Positions 43,410 to 53,311 of a DNA stretch of 64,000 nucleotides are shown piece after piece. Position 1 is the first letter of the stretch; each line of letters begins with the position of its first letter. The stretch is from an uncultured Collinsella sp. (GTDB lineage Bacteria > Actinomycetota > Coriobacteriia > Coriobacteriales > Coriobacteriaceae): positions 348,969-412,968 of the forward strand of contig CAKUHA010000001.1 in the NCBI GenBank assembly GCA_934655755.1. The letters run 5' to 3'. A model generated the notes under the pieces. It saw nothing but the letters and a program-made list of their open reading frames with translations, was not told the DNA's origin and did not search any database. Position numbers and translations under genes: made by a program.

Positions 43410-46211
43410 GTGGCAAACGAGTACAAGCAGACGATGAATCTGCCCAAAACCGGATTTCCCATGCGTGCCGGTCTTTCCAAGTCCGAGCCCAAGCGACTCA
43501 AGGACTGGCAGGACAATAAGGTCTACGAGCAAGTTCTGAAGAAGAACGAGGGTCATAAGAAGTTCGTGCTGCACGACGGCCCTCCGTACGCCAACGGTCC
43601 GATCCACATCGGCCACGCCATGAACAAGATCTCCAAGGACATGATCAACCGTTACTGGATGATGCAGGGCTGCGAGGTCCCCTATGTCCCCGGTTGGGAC
43701 TGCCACGGTCAGCCGATCGAGCACAAGGTCGAGGAGAAGCTCGGCACCGAGAAGTTCAACCAGACCTCCACGGCTAAGATCCGTGAGCTCTGCAACAAGT
43801 TCGCCGTCGAGAACATCGAGCTGCAGAAGGCCGGTTTCCGTCGTCTGGGCGTGCTCGGCGACTGGGATAATCCGTACCTGACGCTCTATCACCAGCACGA
43901 CGCCGCCGACATCGAGGTCTTCAAGGCCATGTTCGATAAGGGCATGATCTATCGCGGCCACAAGCCCGTCCACTGGTGCAAGCACTGCCACACCGCGCTT
44001 GCCGAGGCCGAGATTGAGTACTCCGACGAGACGAGCCCCTCCATCTTCGTGCGCTTCGAGATGACCTCCAAGCCCGTCGGCCTCGAGAGCTTCGACGGCC
44101 CGGTCGATTTCATCATCTGGACGACCACGCCGTGGACCATCCCCTCCGACCAGGCAGTTTCCCTCAAGCCCGGCGCCGCTTATGTCGCCGTCGAGCACGA
44201 CGGCCGCGCCGAGGTCATGCTCGAGGACCTGGCTCCCAAGTGCTGCGAGGAGTTTGGCTGGGAGTACACCCCGGTCATGGTCGACGGCAAGCCCTACGTG
44301 GTTCCCGCCGAGACCTTCCACCACATCCACTACAAGCAGCCGATCTTCGACGGTGTCGAGGGAGTGGCGCTGCTGGCCGATTACGTCGGTGTCGATGACG
44401 GTACCGGTATCGTCCACAACTCGCCCGGCCACGGCGTCGACGACTACTTTGCCTGCCTCAAGGAGGGCATCACCGACATTTGCATGCCGGTCGATGACGA
44501 CGGCAAGTTCTACACCGGCGAGGAGTTTGGCACCGGCGGCCCCTTCAGCGGTATGGATACCGATGAGGCGAACCCGCACATCATCGAGTTCCTGCGCGAG
44601 CGCGGCACTCTGGTCCTCGAGAAGAAGATCACGCACAGCTATCCGCACTGCTGGCGCTGCAAGCACCCGGTGCTCTTCCGTGCCACCGACCAGTGGTTTG
44701 TCTCGATGGACAAGACCGGTTTGCGTGAGCAGGCCGGCAAGGAGGTCCGCGAGAACGTCAAGTGGTATCCGGCCCACGCCGCCAACCGCATCGGCGCCAT
44801 GGTGGAGCAGCGTCCCGACTGGTGCATCAGCCGTCAGCGCAACTGGGGCGTGCCTATCCCCAGCTACACCTGCGCCGACTGCGGCGAGAAGGTCATGAAC
44901 GACGCCACGCTCGACGCCGTCATCAAGCTCTTCCACGAGAAGGGCTCCGACGCCTGGTTCACCGACGCTCCCGAGAGCTACCTGGGCGAGGCTTGCGTCT
45001 GCCCCAAGTGCGGCGGCCATCACCTCAAGGCCGACAAGGACATCCTCGACGTGTGGTGGGATTCCGGCGTCTCCTGGAAGGCCGTCTGCGAGTACCGTCC
45101 CGAGCTGGAGTATCCGGCGGACGTGTACCTCGAGGGCTCCGACCAGCACCGCGGTTGGTTCCAGAGCTCGCTGCTCACCTCGGTGGGCGCCAACGGCCAT
45201 GCTCCGTACAAGGCGGTCGTCTCGCAGGGCTTCACCCTCGACGGCCAGGGCCGTAAGATGTCCAAGTCGCTCGGCAACGTCATCGACCCCAACAAGGTCT
45301 GCGACGAGATGGGCGCCGACATCATCCGTCTGTGGGTTGCATCCGTCGATACCAGCTCCGACGTGTCCATTGACCACGAGATCCTTGCTCGTACGTCCGA
45401 TGCCTACCGTCGTTTCCGCAACACGCTGCGCTTCCTGCTCTCCGAGCTCGAGGGTCAGTTTGAGCCCGAGGCCGACGGCGTCGCCTTTGCCGACCTGCTG
45501 CCGCTCGACAAGCTCATGGTTGCCCGCCTGACCCAGGTTCAGGCCGAGGTCGACGATGCCTACGCCAGCTACGAGTTCCCGCGCGCTTACCGTGCGCTTT
45601 ACGACTTCGTGGTTACCGAGCTTTCTAACGTGTACCTCGACGCCCTGAAGGACCGTCTGTACTGTGAGAAGCCCGGCTCGCTCGAGCGCCGCAGCGCCCA
45701 GACCGTGCTGGCCGAGCTCTTCTCGATGCTCATGCGCGACCTGCAGCCGATCCTGTCCTACACGGTCGACGAGGCCATGGCCTATGCGCCCGCCGGCTGC
45801 GTCGATCACCAGAAGTATGCCGCGCTGCTCGATTGGTATAAGTCGCCCATCACGGTCGACGAGGCCAATGAGTTTGAGGGCGTGCTCGAGGCTTCGCTCG
45901 AGCTCCGTAGCGCCGTGACCAAGGCCCTTGAGGATGCCCGCTCCGCTGGCACCTTTACCAAGAGCCAGCAGGTCCGCGTCAAGGCGGTCGTTCCCGCTGA
46001 GATGTACGCGCTGCTGACCGGCGACAAGGCCGTCGACCTGGCCGAGTTCTACATCGTCTCCGCTGTTGAACTGACCCAGGGCGAGGAGCTCTCCGTTGCC
46101 ATCGAGGCTGCCGAGGGCGAGTGCTGCGACCGTTGCTGGAACTACCGCACCACCGTCGGTGAGTACAACGGCCACGCTCACATCTGCGAGAGGTGTGCGA
46201 ATGTCCTTTAA
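43410..46211 (+). CDS. ileS: isoleucyl-tRNA synthetase
   Basis: Charges tRNA-Ile. 933 residues with HIGH at 66-69 (PIHIGHAMNK), the editing-domain motifs WTTTPWTIPSDQA and GTGIVHNSPGHG, KMSKS at 616-620 (GRKMSKSLGNVI), and a C-terminal zinc-binding CCDRCWNYR...CERC, which identifies the zinc-containing bacterial type. Start codon GTG behind AAAGGGG. Expression is expected to be controlled by the T-box upstream. Confidence 0.98.
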   Translation: MANEYKQTMNLPKTGFPMRAGLSKSEPKRLKDWQDNKVYEQVLKKNEGHKKFVLHDGPPYANGPIHIGHAMNKISKDMINRYWMMQGCEVPYVPGWDCHGQPIEHKVEEKLGTEKFNQTSTAKIRELCNKFAVENIELQKAGFRRLGVLGDWDNPYLTLYHQHDAADIEVFKAMFDKGMIYRGHKPVHWCKHCHTALAEAEIEYSDETSPSIFVRFEMTSKPVGLESFDGPVDFIIWTTTPWTIPSDQAVSLKPGAAYVAVEHDGRAEVMLEDLAPKCCEEFGWEYTPVMVDGKPYVVPAETFHHIHYKQPIFDGVEGVALLADYVGVDDGTGIVHNSPGHGVDDYFACLKEGITDICMPVDDDGKFYTGEEFGTGGPFSGMDTDEANPHIIEFLRERGTLVLEKKITHSYPHCWRCKHPVLFRATDQWFVSMDKTGLREQAGKEVRENVKWYPAHAANRIGAMVEQRPDWCISRQRNWGVPIPSYTCADCGEKVMNDATLDAVIKLFHEKGSDAWFTDAPESYLGEACVCPKCGGHHLKADKDILDVWWDSGVSWKAVCEYRPELEYPADVYLEGSDQHRGWFQSSLLTSVGANGHAPYKAVVSQGFTLDGQGRKMSKSLGNVIDPNKVCDEMGADIIRLWVASVDTSSDVSIDHEILARTSDAYRRFRNTLRFLLSELEGQFEPEADGVAFADLLPLDKLMVARLTQVQAEVDDAYASYEFPRAYRALYDFVVTELSNVYLDALKDRLYCEKPGSLERRSAQTVLAELFSMLMRDLQPILSYTVDEAMAYAPAGCVDHQKYAALLDWYKSPITVDEANEFEGVLEASLELRSAVTKALEDARSAGTFTKSQQVRVKAVVPAEMYALLTGDKAVDLAEFYIVSAVELTQGEELSVAIEAAEGECCDRCWNYRTTVGEYNGHAHICERCANVL

Positions 46212-46281
46212 GGCACGGTAACTCGGCATTTTAGTTATAGGGAGAATTTGGGCTCCTTCGGCCCATTTGCTCCGCTGAATA

Positions 46282-46320
46282 AAAGCGGCATTCTGTTTTT
46301 CGGAATGCCGCTTTCGTTTT
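46282..46320 (+). terminator. terminator after ileS
   Basis: AAAGCGGCATTC (46282-46293) pairs with GAATGCCGCTTT (46303-46314), followed by CGTTTTT. Confidence 0.85.
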
Positions 46321-46433
46321 TAGCTGGTTATTTAGCTTGCGTTGGTGGATATGTCGTGCGTTCTGCGTGTGGCAATATAAGATGGTTAATTGCGTTAAAC
46401 GTAATTCGATGTTTTTGAGGGTAGGGGATTGAT

Positions 46434-47033
46434 TTGGGTCGTTCTGCGGATATGACGCCGCCTTTGCGTTGGCGGTTGGGTGTTGCTGGTAGCGTGGCGT
46501 TGGCCGTGCTGCTTGTTGACCAGCTGACCAAGCTTGCGGTTCGTGCCGTTGGCGATGCTCTGCATGTGACTGTTATCCCCGGTGTGATCGACTTCCTTTT
46601 CGTGCGTAACATCGGTGCTGCCTTTAGCATGGGCGAGGGACATGGCCTCGCATTTGCCGTGCTGGCGTTTGTCGTTATCGTTGCGATCGCGGTGTACTTG
46701 CTTCGCGCACCCCAGCTTGCTCGCTTTGAGGTTGTGGGCATGGCTATGGTCGTGGGCGGCGCCATTGGCAATGCGATCGACCGTCTGGCTTTTGGCTTTG
46801 TGACCGATTTTATTGCCACCACCTTCATCGACTTCCCCGTCTTCAATGTGGCCGATGTCGGCATTACGGTCGGTGTGGTGCTTGCCCTCATCGGCTACAT
46901 GTTCTTGAGTCCTGCGGCCCGTGAGGTCGACGCGACCGCCGAGCTCAACGCCCGTGACGAGGCCCGCGCTAAGCGCAAGGCCCAGCAGCGTGGGGAGCGT
47001 GCCCGCAAGATTCGCGAAAGGAGCGAGCGCTAA
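46434..47033 (+). CDS. lspA: lipoprotein signal peptidase (signal peptidase II)
   Basis: Aspartyl protease that removes signal peptides from lipoproteins such as the one encoded at 5843-6415. 199 residues with four transmembrane helices. The catalytic aspartates are Asp116 (AIGNAIDRLAFG) and Asp141 (FNVADVGI), and the NIGAAF motif is present. A basic C-terminal extension of about 40 residues (RDEARAKRKAQQRGER) is longer than usual. The start is TTG at 46434 with AGGGGA upstream. It overlaps the next gene (TAATG). Confidence 0.93.
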   Translation: MGRSADMTPPLRWRLGVAGSVALAVLLVDQLTKLAVRAVGDALHVTVIPGVIDFLFVRNIGAAFSMGEGHGLAFAVLAFVVIVAIAVYLLRAPQLARFEVVGMAMVVGGAIGNAIDRLAFGFVTDFIATTFIDFPVFNVADVGITVGVVLALIGYMFLSPAAREVDATAELNARDEARAKRKAQQRGERARKIRERSER

Positions 47034-48046
47034 TGGCCGACATCCATATCCTTGTTGCCGACGATGCCGCTGGTCAGCGTCTTGACGCCTATCTTGGCGC
47101 TAATGACGGCTGCCCTACGCGCTCTGCCTGCGCGCATCTGATCGAGGGCGGTGCCGTTGCCGTCAACGGCGAGACATGCCTGTCAAAAAAGTATGCCGTG
47201 CGCTCCGGCGACCGTATTTCGGTCGATTTGCCCGAGCCGCACGATCCCGCCGATGTGATTCCCGAGGCCATTCCCCTCGATATCCGCTACGAGGACGACT
47301 ACCTCATCGTGCTCTCCAAGCAGCGCGGTCTGGTGTGCCATCCCGCCCATGGCCACGAGAGCGGCACCCTTGCGAACGCCTTGGTCTATCACTGTGGCAT
47401 TGACCATCTGGGCACCGTGCAGGGCGAGGACCGCCCCGGCATCGTGCATCGCCTGGATCGTGACACCTCGGGCCTTATGCTCGCGGCCAAGGACGACGAC
47501 ACCCAGCGCGCGCTCCAAAATCTTATCCGTACGCGCACGCTCGACCGCCGCTACATTACGCTCGTTCACGGGCACATCGCCATGGACGAGGGCACCATCA
47601 ACACCGGTATTGCCCGTTCTACGCGTGACCGTGTCAAGATGGCGGTTTCGGATGATCCCTTTGCGCGCCAAGCCATCACGACCTTCAAGGTCCTTGAGCG
47701 CTTCGATTCCACGCGTTTTGACGACGGCTACACGCTCGTCGAGTGCCACCTGTTTACGGGCCGCACACACCAGATTCGCGTGCATATGCGCCATATCAAC
47801 CATGCCTGCGTGGGCGATCCACTCTATGGCAAGTGCGATGCACGTGCCGATCAGGGTCTGACCAGGCAATTCCTTCATTCCTGGCGCGTTGCATTCGACC
47901 ATCCCGTGACGGGGGAGCACATTGAGTGCCGCGACGAGCTGCCGTGGGATCTCGCTGCGGTTCTTGACGACCTGGCCCCGCGCTCGCTTGGCCGCACCGC
48001 TGCCGGCGACGAAATCGTTCCGCAGCTCGGTCTGCTCGAAGCCTAG
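47033..48046 (+). CDS. RluA-family pseudouridine synthase (RluD/YlyB-like)
   Basis: 337 residues. An N-terminal S4 RNA-binding domain (RLDAYLGANDGCPTRSACAHLIEGGAVAVNG) precedes the catalytic domain with the RluA signature HRLDRDTSGLMLAAKDD (catalytic Asp about residue 143) and GRTHQIRVHMRHI. It probably modifies 23S rRNA. The pairing right after lspA matches lspA-ylyB of Bacillus. The target position is not determinable from sequence alone. Confidence 0.93.
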   Translation: MADIHILVADDAAGQRLDAYLGANDGCPTRSACAHLIEGGAVAVNGETCLSKKYAVRSGDRISVDLPEPHDPADVIPEAIPLDIRYEDDYLIVLSKQRGLVCHPAHGHESGTLANALVYHCGIDHLGTVQGEDRPGIVHRLDRDTSGLMLAAKDDDTQRALQNLIRTRTLDRRYITLVHGHIAMDEGTINTGIARSTRDRVKMAVSDDPFARQAITTFKVLERFDSTRFDDGYTLVECHLFTGRTHQIRVHMRHINHACVGDPLYGKCDARADQGLTRQFLHSWRVAFDHPVTGEHIECRDELPWDLAAVLDDLAPRSLGRTAAGDEIVPQLGLLEA

Positions 48047-48064
48047 CCAGTATTAGGTGGTTTC

Positions 48065-48094
48065 TTGAACTCGGTCACCCTACGGTAATATATA
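48065..48094 (+). promoter_or_regulatory. possible promoter of the glycosyltransferase gene
   Basis: TTGAAC (48065-48070) is followed by TATATA (48089-48094) at 18 bp, or TAATAT (48086-48091) at 15 bp. Confidence 0.45.
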
Positions 48095-48128
48095 CGTTTG
48101 TTTACGTAACGCGTTCCTGGGAGCCTGC

Positions 48129-49424
48129 ATGCTCGCCTTTTTACAAACTAACACGCCCATCGTGATCTTCAACCAGATTGTCGTCACGCTGCTCACGGTC
48201 TGCTTTCTGTACCAGGTGGTCTTCTTTGTCATTGGCGCTCTTCGTGGCGAGGTCGCGCCTCCCAAGGCCAAAAAACTCCACCGGTACGCCTTCTTTATTG
48301 CGGCGCATAACGAGGAGGCCGTGATCGCCAACCTCGTTCGCTCCATTAAGGATCAGGACTATCCGTCCGAGCTCATCGAGGTCTTCGTGGTCGCCGATGC
48401 CTGCACCGACAGCACGGCGCAGCTCGCGCGCGAGGCGGGCGCCGTCGTCTATGAGCGTAACGACCTGGCCCGTAAGGGCAAGAGCTGGGTCATGGACTTT
48501 GGTTTTGATCGCATTCTCAACGAGTATCCCGATACTTTTGAGGGCTATTTCATCTTTGACGCCGACAACGTTATTTCCCGCGATTACGTCTCCAAGATGA
48601 ACGATGCCTTTGACCAGGGCTTCCATGTGGTCACGAGCTATCGTAACTCCAAGAACTTCGGCAGCTCTTGGATCTCGGCGGCTAATGCCACCTGGTATCT
48701 GCGCGAGGCACGCTTCCTCAACAACGCGCGCAACATCTGCAAGACGTCTTGTGCCGTCTCGGGCTCGGGCTACCTCATCTCCGCCAGTGTTATCGAGGGC
48801 ATGCACGGCTGGCAGTTCCATACACTGACCGAGGACATCCAGTTCACCACGTTCTGCGCCATTCACGGCATCCGCATCGGCTATGCGCCGGCTGAGTTCT
48901 TTGACGAGCAGCCGGTGACGTTTAAGGCGTCCTGGAAACAGCGCATGCGTTGGACCAAGGGCTTCTACCAGGTCTTTTTTACCTACGGCAAGCATCTTGT
49001 CAAATCGACGTTTCGCTATCATCGCTTTGCCGCCTACGACATGTTTATGACCATCGCCCCGGGTATGCTGCTATCGCTGATCTCGATGCTCGCCAATGCG
49101 ACGTTCCTGATCGTTGGTGGCCTTTCGCATGGTTTCTTGGCTACTGAGGTCGAGATGCAGGCTTGTGCCGCCTCGCTCATCATGACCTTCGCGATGATGT
49201 ACCAAACCTTCTTTATTCTGGCGCTGCTTACGACCATCTTTGAGTACAAACACATTCACTGTGCGCAAAAATGGCGCTTGGTGACCAACCTGTTTACCTT
49301 CCCGATCTTTATGTTCAGCTATATTCCCATCACGGTGGCCGCGCTGTTCCTGAAGGTCGACTGGGTCCCGACGCAGCACGCCGTCAGCGTCACCCTCGAC
49401 GAGGTCATGCAAGGCGCCAAATAA
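48129..49424 (+). CDS. membrane-bound family 2 glycosyltransferase
   Basis: 431 residues. One N-terminal transmembrane helix, a cytoplasmic GT-A domain and three or four C-terminal membrane helices. GT2 motifs: FFIAAHNEEAVIANLVRSI, FVVADACTDST, FDADN (about 144-148, the DxD metal site), the TED acceptor motif (HTLTEDIQF), and QRMRW (271-275), as in processive polysaccharide synthases and poly-GlcNAc synthases. It may build a surface polysaccharide or glycolipid. No partner glycan genes are adjacent. Confidence 0.88.
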   Translation: MLAFLQTNTPIVIFNQIVVTLLTVCFLYQVVFFVIGALRGEVAPPKAKKLHRYAFFIAAHNEEAVIANLVRSIKDQDYPSELIEVFVVADACTDSTAQLAREAGAVVYERNDLARKGKSWVMDFGFDRILNEYPDTFEGYFIFDADNVISRDYVSKMNDAFDQGFHVVTSYRNSKNFGSSWISAANATWYLREARFLNNARNICKTSCAVSGSGYLISASVIEGMHGWQFHTLTEDIQFTTFCAIHGIRIGYAPAEFFDEQPVTFKASWKQRMRWTKGFYQVFFTYGKHLVKSTFRYHRFAAYDMFMTIAPGMLLSLISMLANATFLIVGGLSHGFLATEVEMQACAASLIMTFAMMYQTFFILALLTTIFEYKHIHCAQKWRLVTNLFTFPIFMFSYIPITVAALFLKVDWVPTQHAVSVTLDEVMQGAK

Positions 49425-49432
49425 CCACCATC

Positions 49433-49481
49433 AAAACCACCACAATGGGGACAGGCACCTTTGTGGTGGTTTTTTCTTTTT
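49433..49481 (+). terminator. terminator with a GGGGACAGG loop
   Basis: AAAACCACCACAA pairs perfectly with TTGTGGTGGTTTT; the 15-nt loop is TGGGGACAGGCACCT. A T-rich tail follows. The loop shares the GGGGAC motif of the palindromes at 18391 and 38671. Confidence 0.85.
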
Positions 49482-49505
49482 AGATACGGCTCGAGGAGGT
49501 GCTCG

Positions 49506-49928
49506 ATGGTCTATATCCCGTTTTGGCTGTGCGCCATCACCGGCGCCATTATCGACGCGCGTGAGCGGCGGTTTCCGAATGCACTTGCCGGGGCATGTGC
49601 CGTAGCGGCGTTTGCGGGCGTATGGCTTGATTGCGGCGTGGATACGGCGTTTGACCACGCAGGTCCTGCCGTCATCGTGTACCTTACTCTCGTGCTGACT
49701 GAGTGCCTCTGGCGGCGCCTCCGTCAAGCCCCGGGTATTGGCATGGGGGATGCCAAGGCGCTCTTCGCGTTTTGTACGCTCGATCCCATGGGCGGCATCG
49801 TGGCATTTGCCGCCGCACTCCTGGTCCTGGCTGCCACTTGTCTCATCACAAAATCGCGCTCCCTGCCATTGCTGCCGTTTTTGGTGCCGATTTTTGCCAT
49901 AATCGAGGTCGTGGGCTGCACGCTGTAA
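49506..49928 (+). CDS. small A24 prepilin peptidase (type IV leader peptidase)
   Basis: 140 residues, about four membrane helices. The two catalytic aspartates expected for the aspartyl prepilin peptidase fold are present: Asp17 (IIDARERRFPNAL) and Asp82 in GIGMGDAK (G-x-G-D). The methyltransferase domain of long PilD proteins is absent, as in the CpaA/TadV type. The start at 49506 follows GAGGAGG. No pilin or secretion gene is nearby. It would process prepilin-type signal peptides elsewhere in the genome. Confidence 0.85.
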   Translation: MVYIPFWLCAITGAIIDARERRFPNALAGACAVAAFAGVWLDCGVDTAFDHAGPAVIVYLTLVLTECLWRRLRQAPGIGMGDAKALFAFCTLDPMGGIVAFAAALLVLAATCLITKSRSLPLLPFLVPIFAIIEVVGCTL

Positions 49929-49959
49929 CCGATTGCGCATCCTTCTTAAGGAGTATGCC

Positions 49960-51207
49960 ATGGCAACTAATCAAGAAACGGCCGCCATCAAGGCGCGCAT
50001 GGACCGTATTCCCTCGGCGTTGTCGCCTGAGCTCATCGAGCGCATTGCCGCCGATCGTGCTTCGGGTGCTATCAACCCGTATCGTTGCAACGACGACCAG
50101 GTCATACGTCGTGCCGACCGCGCCGCAGATAAAGGCACGCTTATGCGCCCGGCGTTTATGCGCGATACCGAGAAGATCCTCCATCTTCCGGCATACACCC
50201 GTTATGCAGGCAAGACACAGGTCTTTAGCTTTCGTAGCAACGATGACTTGTCGCGCCGTGGACTGCATGTGCAGCTTGTCTCGCGCATTGCGCGCGATAT
50301 CGGTCGCGCCTTGGGGCTCAATTGCGATCTGATTGAGGCAATTGGTCTGGGTCATGACCTGGGACATACGCCTTTCGGCCATGCTGGCGAGCGCTTTCTC
50401 AACGATATCTATCACGAGCGCACCGGACGCTTCTTTTTCCACAACGTGCAATCGGTGCGCGTGCTCGATGCGCTGTACGGCCGCAACGTGTCGCTTCAGA
50501 CGCTCGATGGCGTGCTGTGCCACAACGGTGAGTACGAGCAGCGCGTGTTTGAGCTGTCGAGCATGGCATCCTTTGACCAGTTCAATCAGACGGTCGAGGA
50601 TTGCATCGCCACGGGTTATAGCGCGATTGAGCATCTGCGCCCCATGACGCTCGAGGGCTGCGTCGTGCGCATCTCGGATATCCTCGCCTATGTCGGTCGC
50701 GATCGCCAGGATGCAATCGCGGCGGGCCTGCTTGAACCCGACGCTTTTGACGATGGCCGGGGCGGCGCCTATAACAGCTGGATTCTCACACATGCTTCAA
50801 TCGATATCGTGGAACATAGCTACGGCAAACCCCGTATCGAGATGAGCGAGGACCTGTTTGAGGAGATCCGCCGAGCTAAGCGCGAGAACTACGAGAAAAT
50901 CTACAGCAAGGGCGGCATCGAGGGTGATTCCGAGGCGGAGCTGCGCGAGGCGTTCGAAAAGCTCTACGACCGTTGCCTGCAGGATTTACATGATGGGGAC
51001 GAGTCCTCTTACATCTTTAAGCACCACATTTCGCGCATAGAGCAGCAGCTTTCCTACTACGATCGCATCTATGCCTGGCAGGACGATAAGGACCAAGTCG
51101 TGGTGGATTACATTGCGAGCATGACGGATGGCTATTTCTGCGAGCTGACGAGTAAGTTGTTCCCGGGTCTAAAGTTTCCGCACCGCACCTATATTAACGA
51201 ACGGTAG
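49960..51207 (+). CDS. HD-domain deoxynucleoside triphosphate triphosphohydrolase
   Basis: 415 residues. The HD metal site is seen in LIEAIGLGHDLGHTPFGHAGE (about 125-145) and in the earlier RYAGKTQVFSF and HVQLVSRIARDIGRALGL segments typical of dGTPase-like proteins; RISDILAYVGRDRQDAI supplies the later metal Asp. It hydrolyses dNTPs to nucleosides plus triphosphate. Substrate range is unknown. ATG 49960 has AAGGAG at proper spacing. Confidence 0.9.
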   Translation: MATNQETAAIKARMDRIPSALSPELIERIAADRASGAINPYRCNDDQVIRRADRAADKGTLMRPAFMRDTEKILHLPAYTRYAGKTQVFSFRSNDDLSRRGLHVQLVSRIARDIGRALGLNCDLIEAIGLGHDLGHTPFGHAGERFLNDIYHERTGRFFFHNVQSVRVLDALYGRNVSLQTLDGVLCHNGEYEQRVFELSSMASFDQFNQTVEDCIATGYSAIEHLRPMTLEGCVVRISDILAYVGRDRQDAIAAGLLEPDAFDDGRGGAYNSWILTHASIDIVEHSYGKPRIEMSEDLFEEIRRAKRENYEKIYSKGGIEGDSEAELREAFEKLYDRCLQDLHDGDESSYIFKHHISRIEQQLSYYDRIYAWQDDKDQVVVDYIASMTDGYFCELTSKLFPGLKFPHRTYINER

Positions 51208-51249
51208 TTCGTACCCTTTCGGTATACTGTTGGTCAACAACGATTTTGA

Positions 51250-52617
51250 ATGATGCACGGGATGGCTATGGACGACCTTTTTTCTGCTTCGACGCGCGAG
51301 CGTTCCTTTCAGAATGCGCCGCTTGCGGTGCGCATGCGGCCCAACACGCTTGATGAGTACGTGGGCCAGCAAAAGGCCGTCGGTAAGGGCTCGTGGCTGC
51401 GTGCTGCGATTGAACATGATGTGCTATCGAGCGTGATCCTGTACGGGCCTGCCGGTACGGGCAAGACGACGCTGGCGCATATCATCGCCAACCATACCAA
51501 GAGCGAGTTTGTTGAGGTCAGCGCCGTCACGGGTACCGTGAAGGACCTGCGTCGCGTGATTGACGAGGCCAAGACGCGACTGAATACGTACGACCGTCGC
51601 ACCATTCTATTTATCGACGAGATTCACCGTTTTTCGAAGTCGCAGCAGGATGCGCTGTTGCACGCTGTCGAGAACCGTACCGTCATCATGATTGGTGCCA
51701 CGACCGAGAACCCGTACTTCGAGGTCAACTCCGCACTGTTGTCGCGCGGACGCGTAGTTGAGCTTGAGCACCTGAGGGACGAAGACATCGCAACGCTCAT
51801 TGAGCGTGCGCTCGAGGCACCGCAGGGCTTGAACGGCAAGTTCTCGGCCGATGAGGATACGGTTAAGACCATCTGCACGTTGGCCGCGGGCGATGCGCGC
51901 TCGGCCCTGACGACGCTCGAGCTGGCGAGCGAGATTGCCGTAACGCGTCCTGATACGGAGGGTACGCCGGCGCCGGCAGTGGGAGAGCGGTATCCCATCA
52001 CCGTCGACGATGTGAAGATTGCCAATCCTCGCCGCGGGTTTTCGTATGACAAAAACGGTGACATGCACTACGACATCATCAGTGCGTTTATCAAGTCCAT
52101 GCGCGGCAGCGACCCCGATGCCACCATTTATTGGCTCGCGCGCATGATCGATGCGGGGGAGGACCCTAAGTTTATCGCTCGCCGCATTATGATTCATGCT
52201 TCCGAGGACGTCGGCAACGCCGATCCGCAGGCTCTGCTGGTGGCGCATGCCGCGTTTAAGTCTGCCGAGGTCATTGGCTATCCCGAGTGTCGCATCAACC
52301 TGGCGCAGGCTGCGCTCTATGTGTGCTTGGCGCCTAAATCTAATGCCTGCGAGGCATCCATTGATGCGGCACTGGCCGATATCCATAACAGTGGACTGCG
52401 CGAGGTGCCAAGCTATCTGCGCGACCGCCACCGTCCGGGCAGCGATGAATACGGTGTGTATAAGTATCCGCACGATTATCCCGAGGGCTGGGTCGATCAG
52501 CGCTATTTGCCCGAAGGCCTGGAGCGCGGCGCGTTTTGGCAGCCCGCCGGTCGAGGCTGGGAAGAATGGCGCGTAGAGCAAAGCGAACGCGACCGCAGCG
52601 GGAATGCGCCGAAGTAG
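51250..52617 (+). CDS. rarA: replication-associated recombination protein RarA (MgsA)
   Basis: AAA+ ATPase of the clamp-loader family acting at stalled forks. 455 residues. Walker A GPAGTGKTTLAH (about 67), Walker B FIDEIHRFSKSQQDALL, sensor region GATTENPYFEVNSALLSRGRV, and the family's C-terminal DMHYDIISAFIKSMRGSDPDATIYWLARM. The start is ambiguous: ATG 51250, 51262 and 51268 are all in frame and none has a strong ribosome site. Confidence 0.94.
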   Translation: MMHGMAMDDLFSASTRERSFQNAPLAVRMRPNTLDEYVGQQKAVGKGSWLRAAIEHDVLSSVILYGPAGTGKTTLAHIIANHTKSEFVEVSAVTGTVKDLRRVIDEAKTRLNTYDRRTILFIDEIHRFSKSQQDALLHAVENRTVIMIGATTENPYFEVNSALLSRGRVVELEHLRDEDIATLIERALEAPQGLNGKFSADEDTVKTICTLAAGDARSALTTLELASEIAVTRPDTEGTPAPAVGERYPITVDDVKIANPRRGFSYDKNGDMHYDIISAFIKSMRGSDPDATIYWLARMIDAGEDPKFIARRIMIHASEDVGNADPQALLVAHAAFKSAEVIGYPECRINLAQAALYVCLAPKSNACEASIDAALADIHNSGLREVPSYLRDRHRPGSDEYGVYKYPHDYPEGWVDQRYLPEGLERGAFWQPAGRGWEEWRVEQSERDRSGNAPK

Positions 52618-52717
52618 CTGCTGATAATTTTGTCCCACGTATCAGCTCTTGGCATGTTCGGTCCCCTTTGGGGTACCATGAACATCGTCTGTATTTCGAT
52701 TCCTTTGGGAGGCTTGT

Positions 52718-53311
52718 ATGAGTCCCATTCAAATCGCCTTGCTGCTCCTCGCCGCTGCCGGCGTGTGGGCTGTCGTTGAGCTTGCGCTCACCCTGCGTAA
52801 AACCCGCACCGTTGTCGATTCGCTCGACAAGACCGTGACCGATCTCAACAACACCATCGCCGAGGCGCAGCCCGTGGTGGCAAAGCTCGATGGCGCCGTT
52901 GACGAGCTCACCCCGGCGCTTGCCCAGATGGAGCCGCTGCTCAAGTCGAGCAAGACTGCCGTCGACGCCCTGACGTCCAACCTCGTTGAGGTCGAGGCGG
53001 TCGTTCGCGATATCTCCGAGGTCACGGGCAGCATGGCCGAGGCCAGCAACGCCGTGTCGAGCGTGACTGATTCTGCCGCCGGTGCCGTGCAGAAGCTCTT
53101 CAATAAGATGAAGGCTCCTGCGGCCGACGCCGAGCGCAAGCTCGCCGCTGCCGCCGCGGAGGCCGAACAGCCTACCGAGCGTGTTCTGATTGGCGAGGCC
53201 GAGGATGAGGTCGCCGATGGCGCAGATGTGGCTCAGAAGCCCGCAACCAAGTCGGCTCAGTATTACACCTATACAAGCGCCGAGACTGCCGAGGAGTCCT
53301 GCGATGAGTAG
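52718..53311 (+). CDS. membrane-anchored coiled-coil protein, DUF948-like
   Basis: 197 residues. One N-terminal transmembrane helix (IQIALLLLAAAGVWAVVELALTL) is followed by a long helical region with heptad-like spacing (VVDSLDKTVTDLNNTIAEAQPVVAKLDGAV) and an acidic, disordered tail. This is the build of the DUF948/YtxG general-stress family. The ribosome site GGGAGG precedes the ATG. It overlaps the next gene by 8 nt and heads the cluster that includes a stress-type sigma factor. Confidence 0.8.
   Translation: MSPIQIALLLLAAAGVWAVVELALTLRKTRTVVDSLDKTVTDLNNTIAEAQPVVAKLDGAVDELTPALAQMEPLLKSSKTAVDALTSNLVEVEAVVRDISEVTGSMAEASNAVSSVTDSAAGAVQKLFNKMKAPAADAERKLAAAAAEAEQPTERVLIGEAEDEVADGADVAQKPATKSAQYYTYTSAETAEESCDE

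Noticed and set aside
43194..46229. A 1011-codon open frame opposite ileS.
   Set aside because: Antisense shadow of a highly biased gene; the ileS frame is fully supported by HIGH, KMSKS and zinc motifs, and this frame would run through the T-box.
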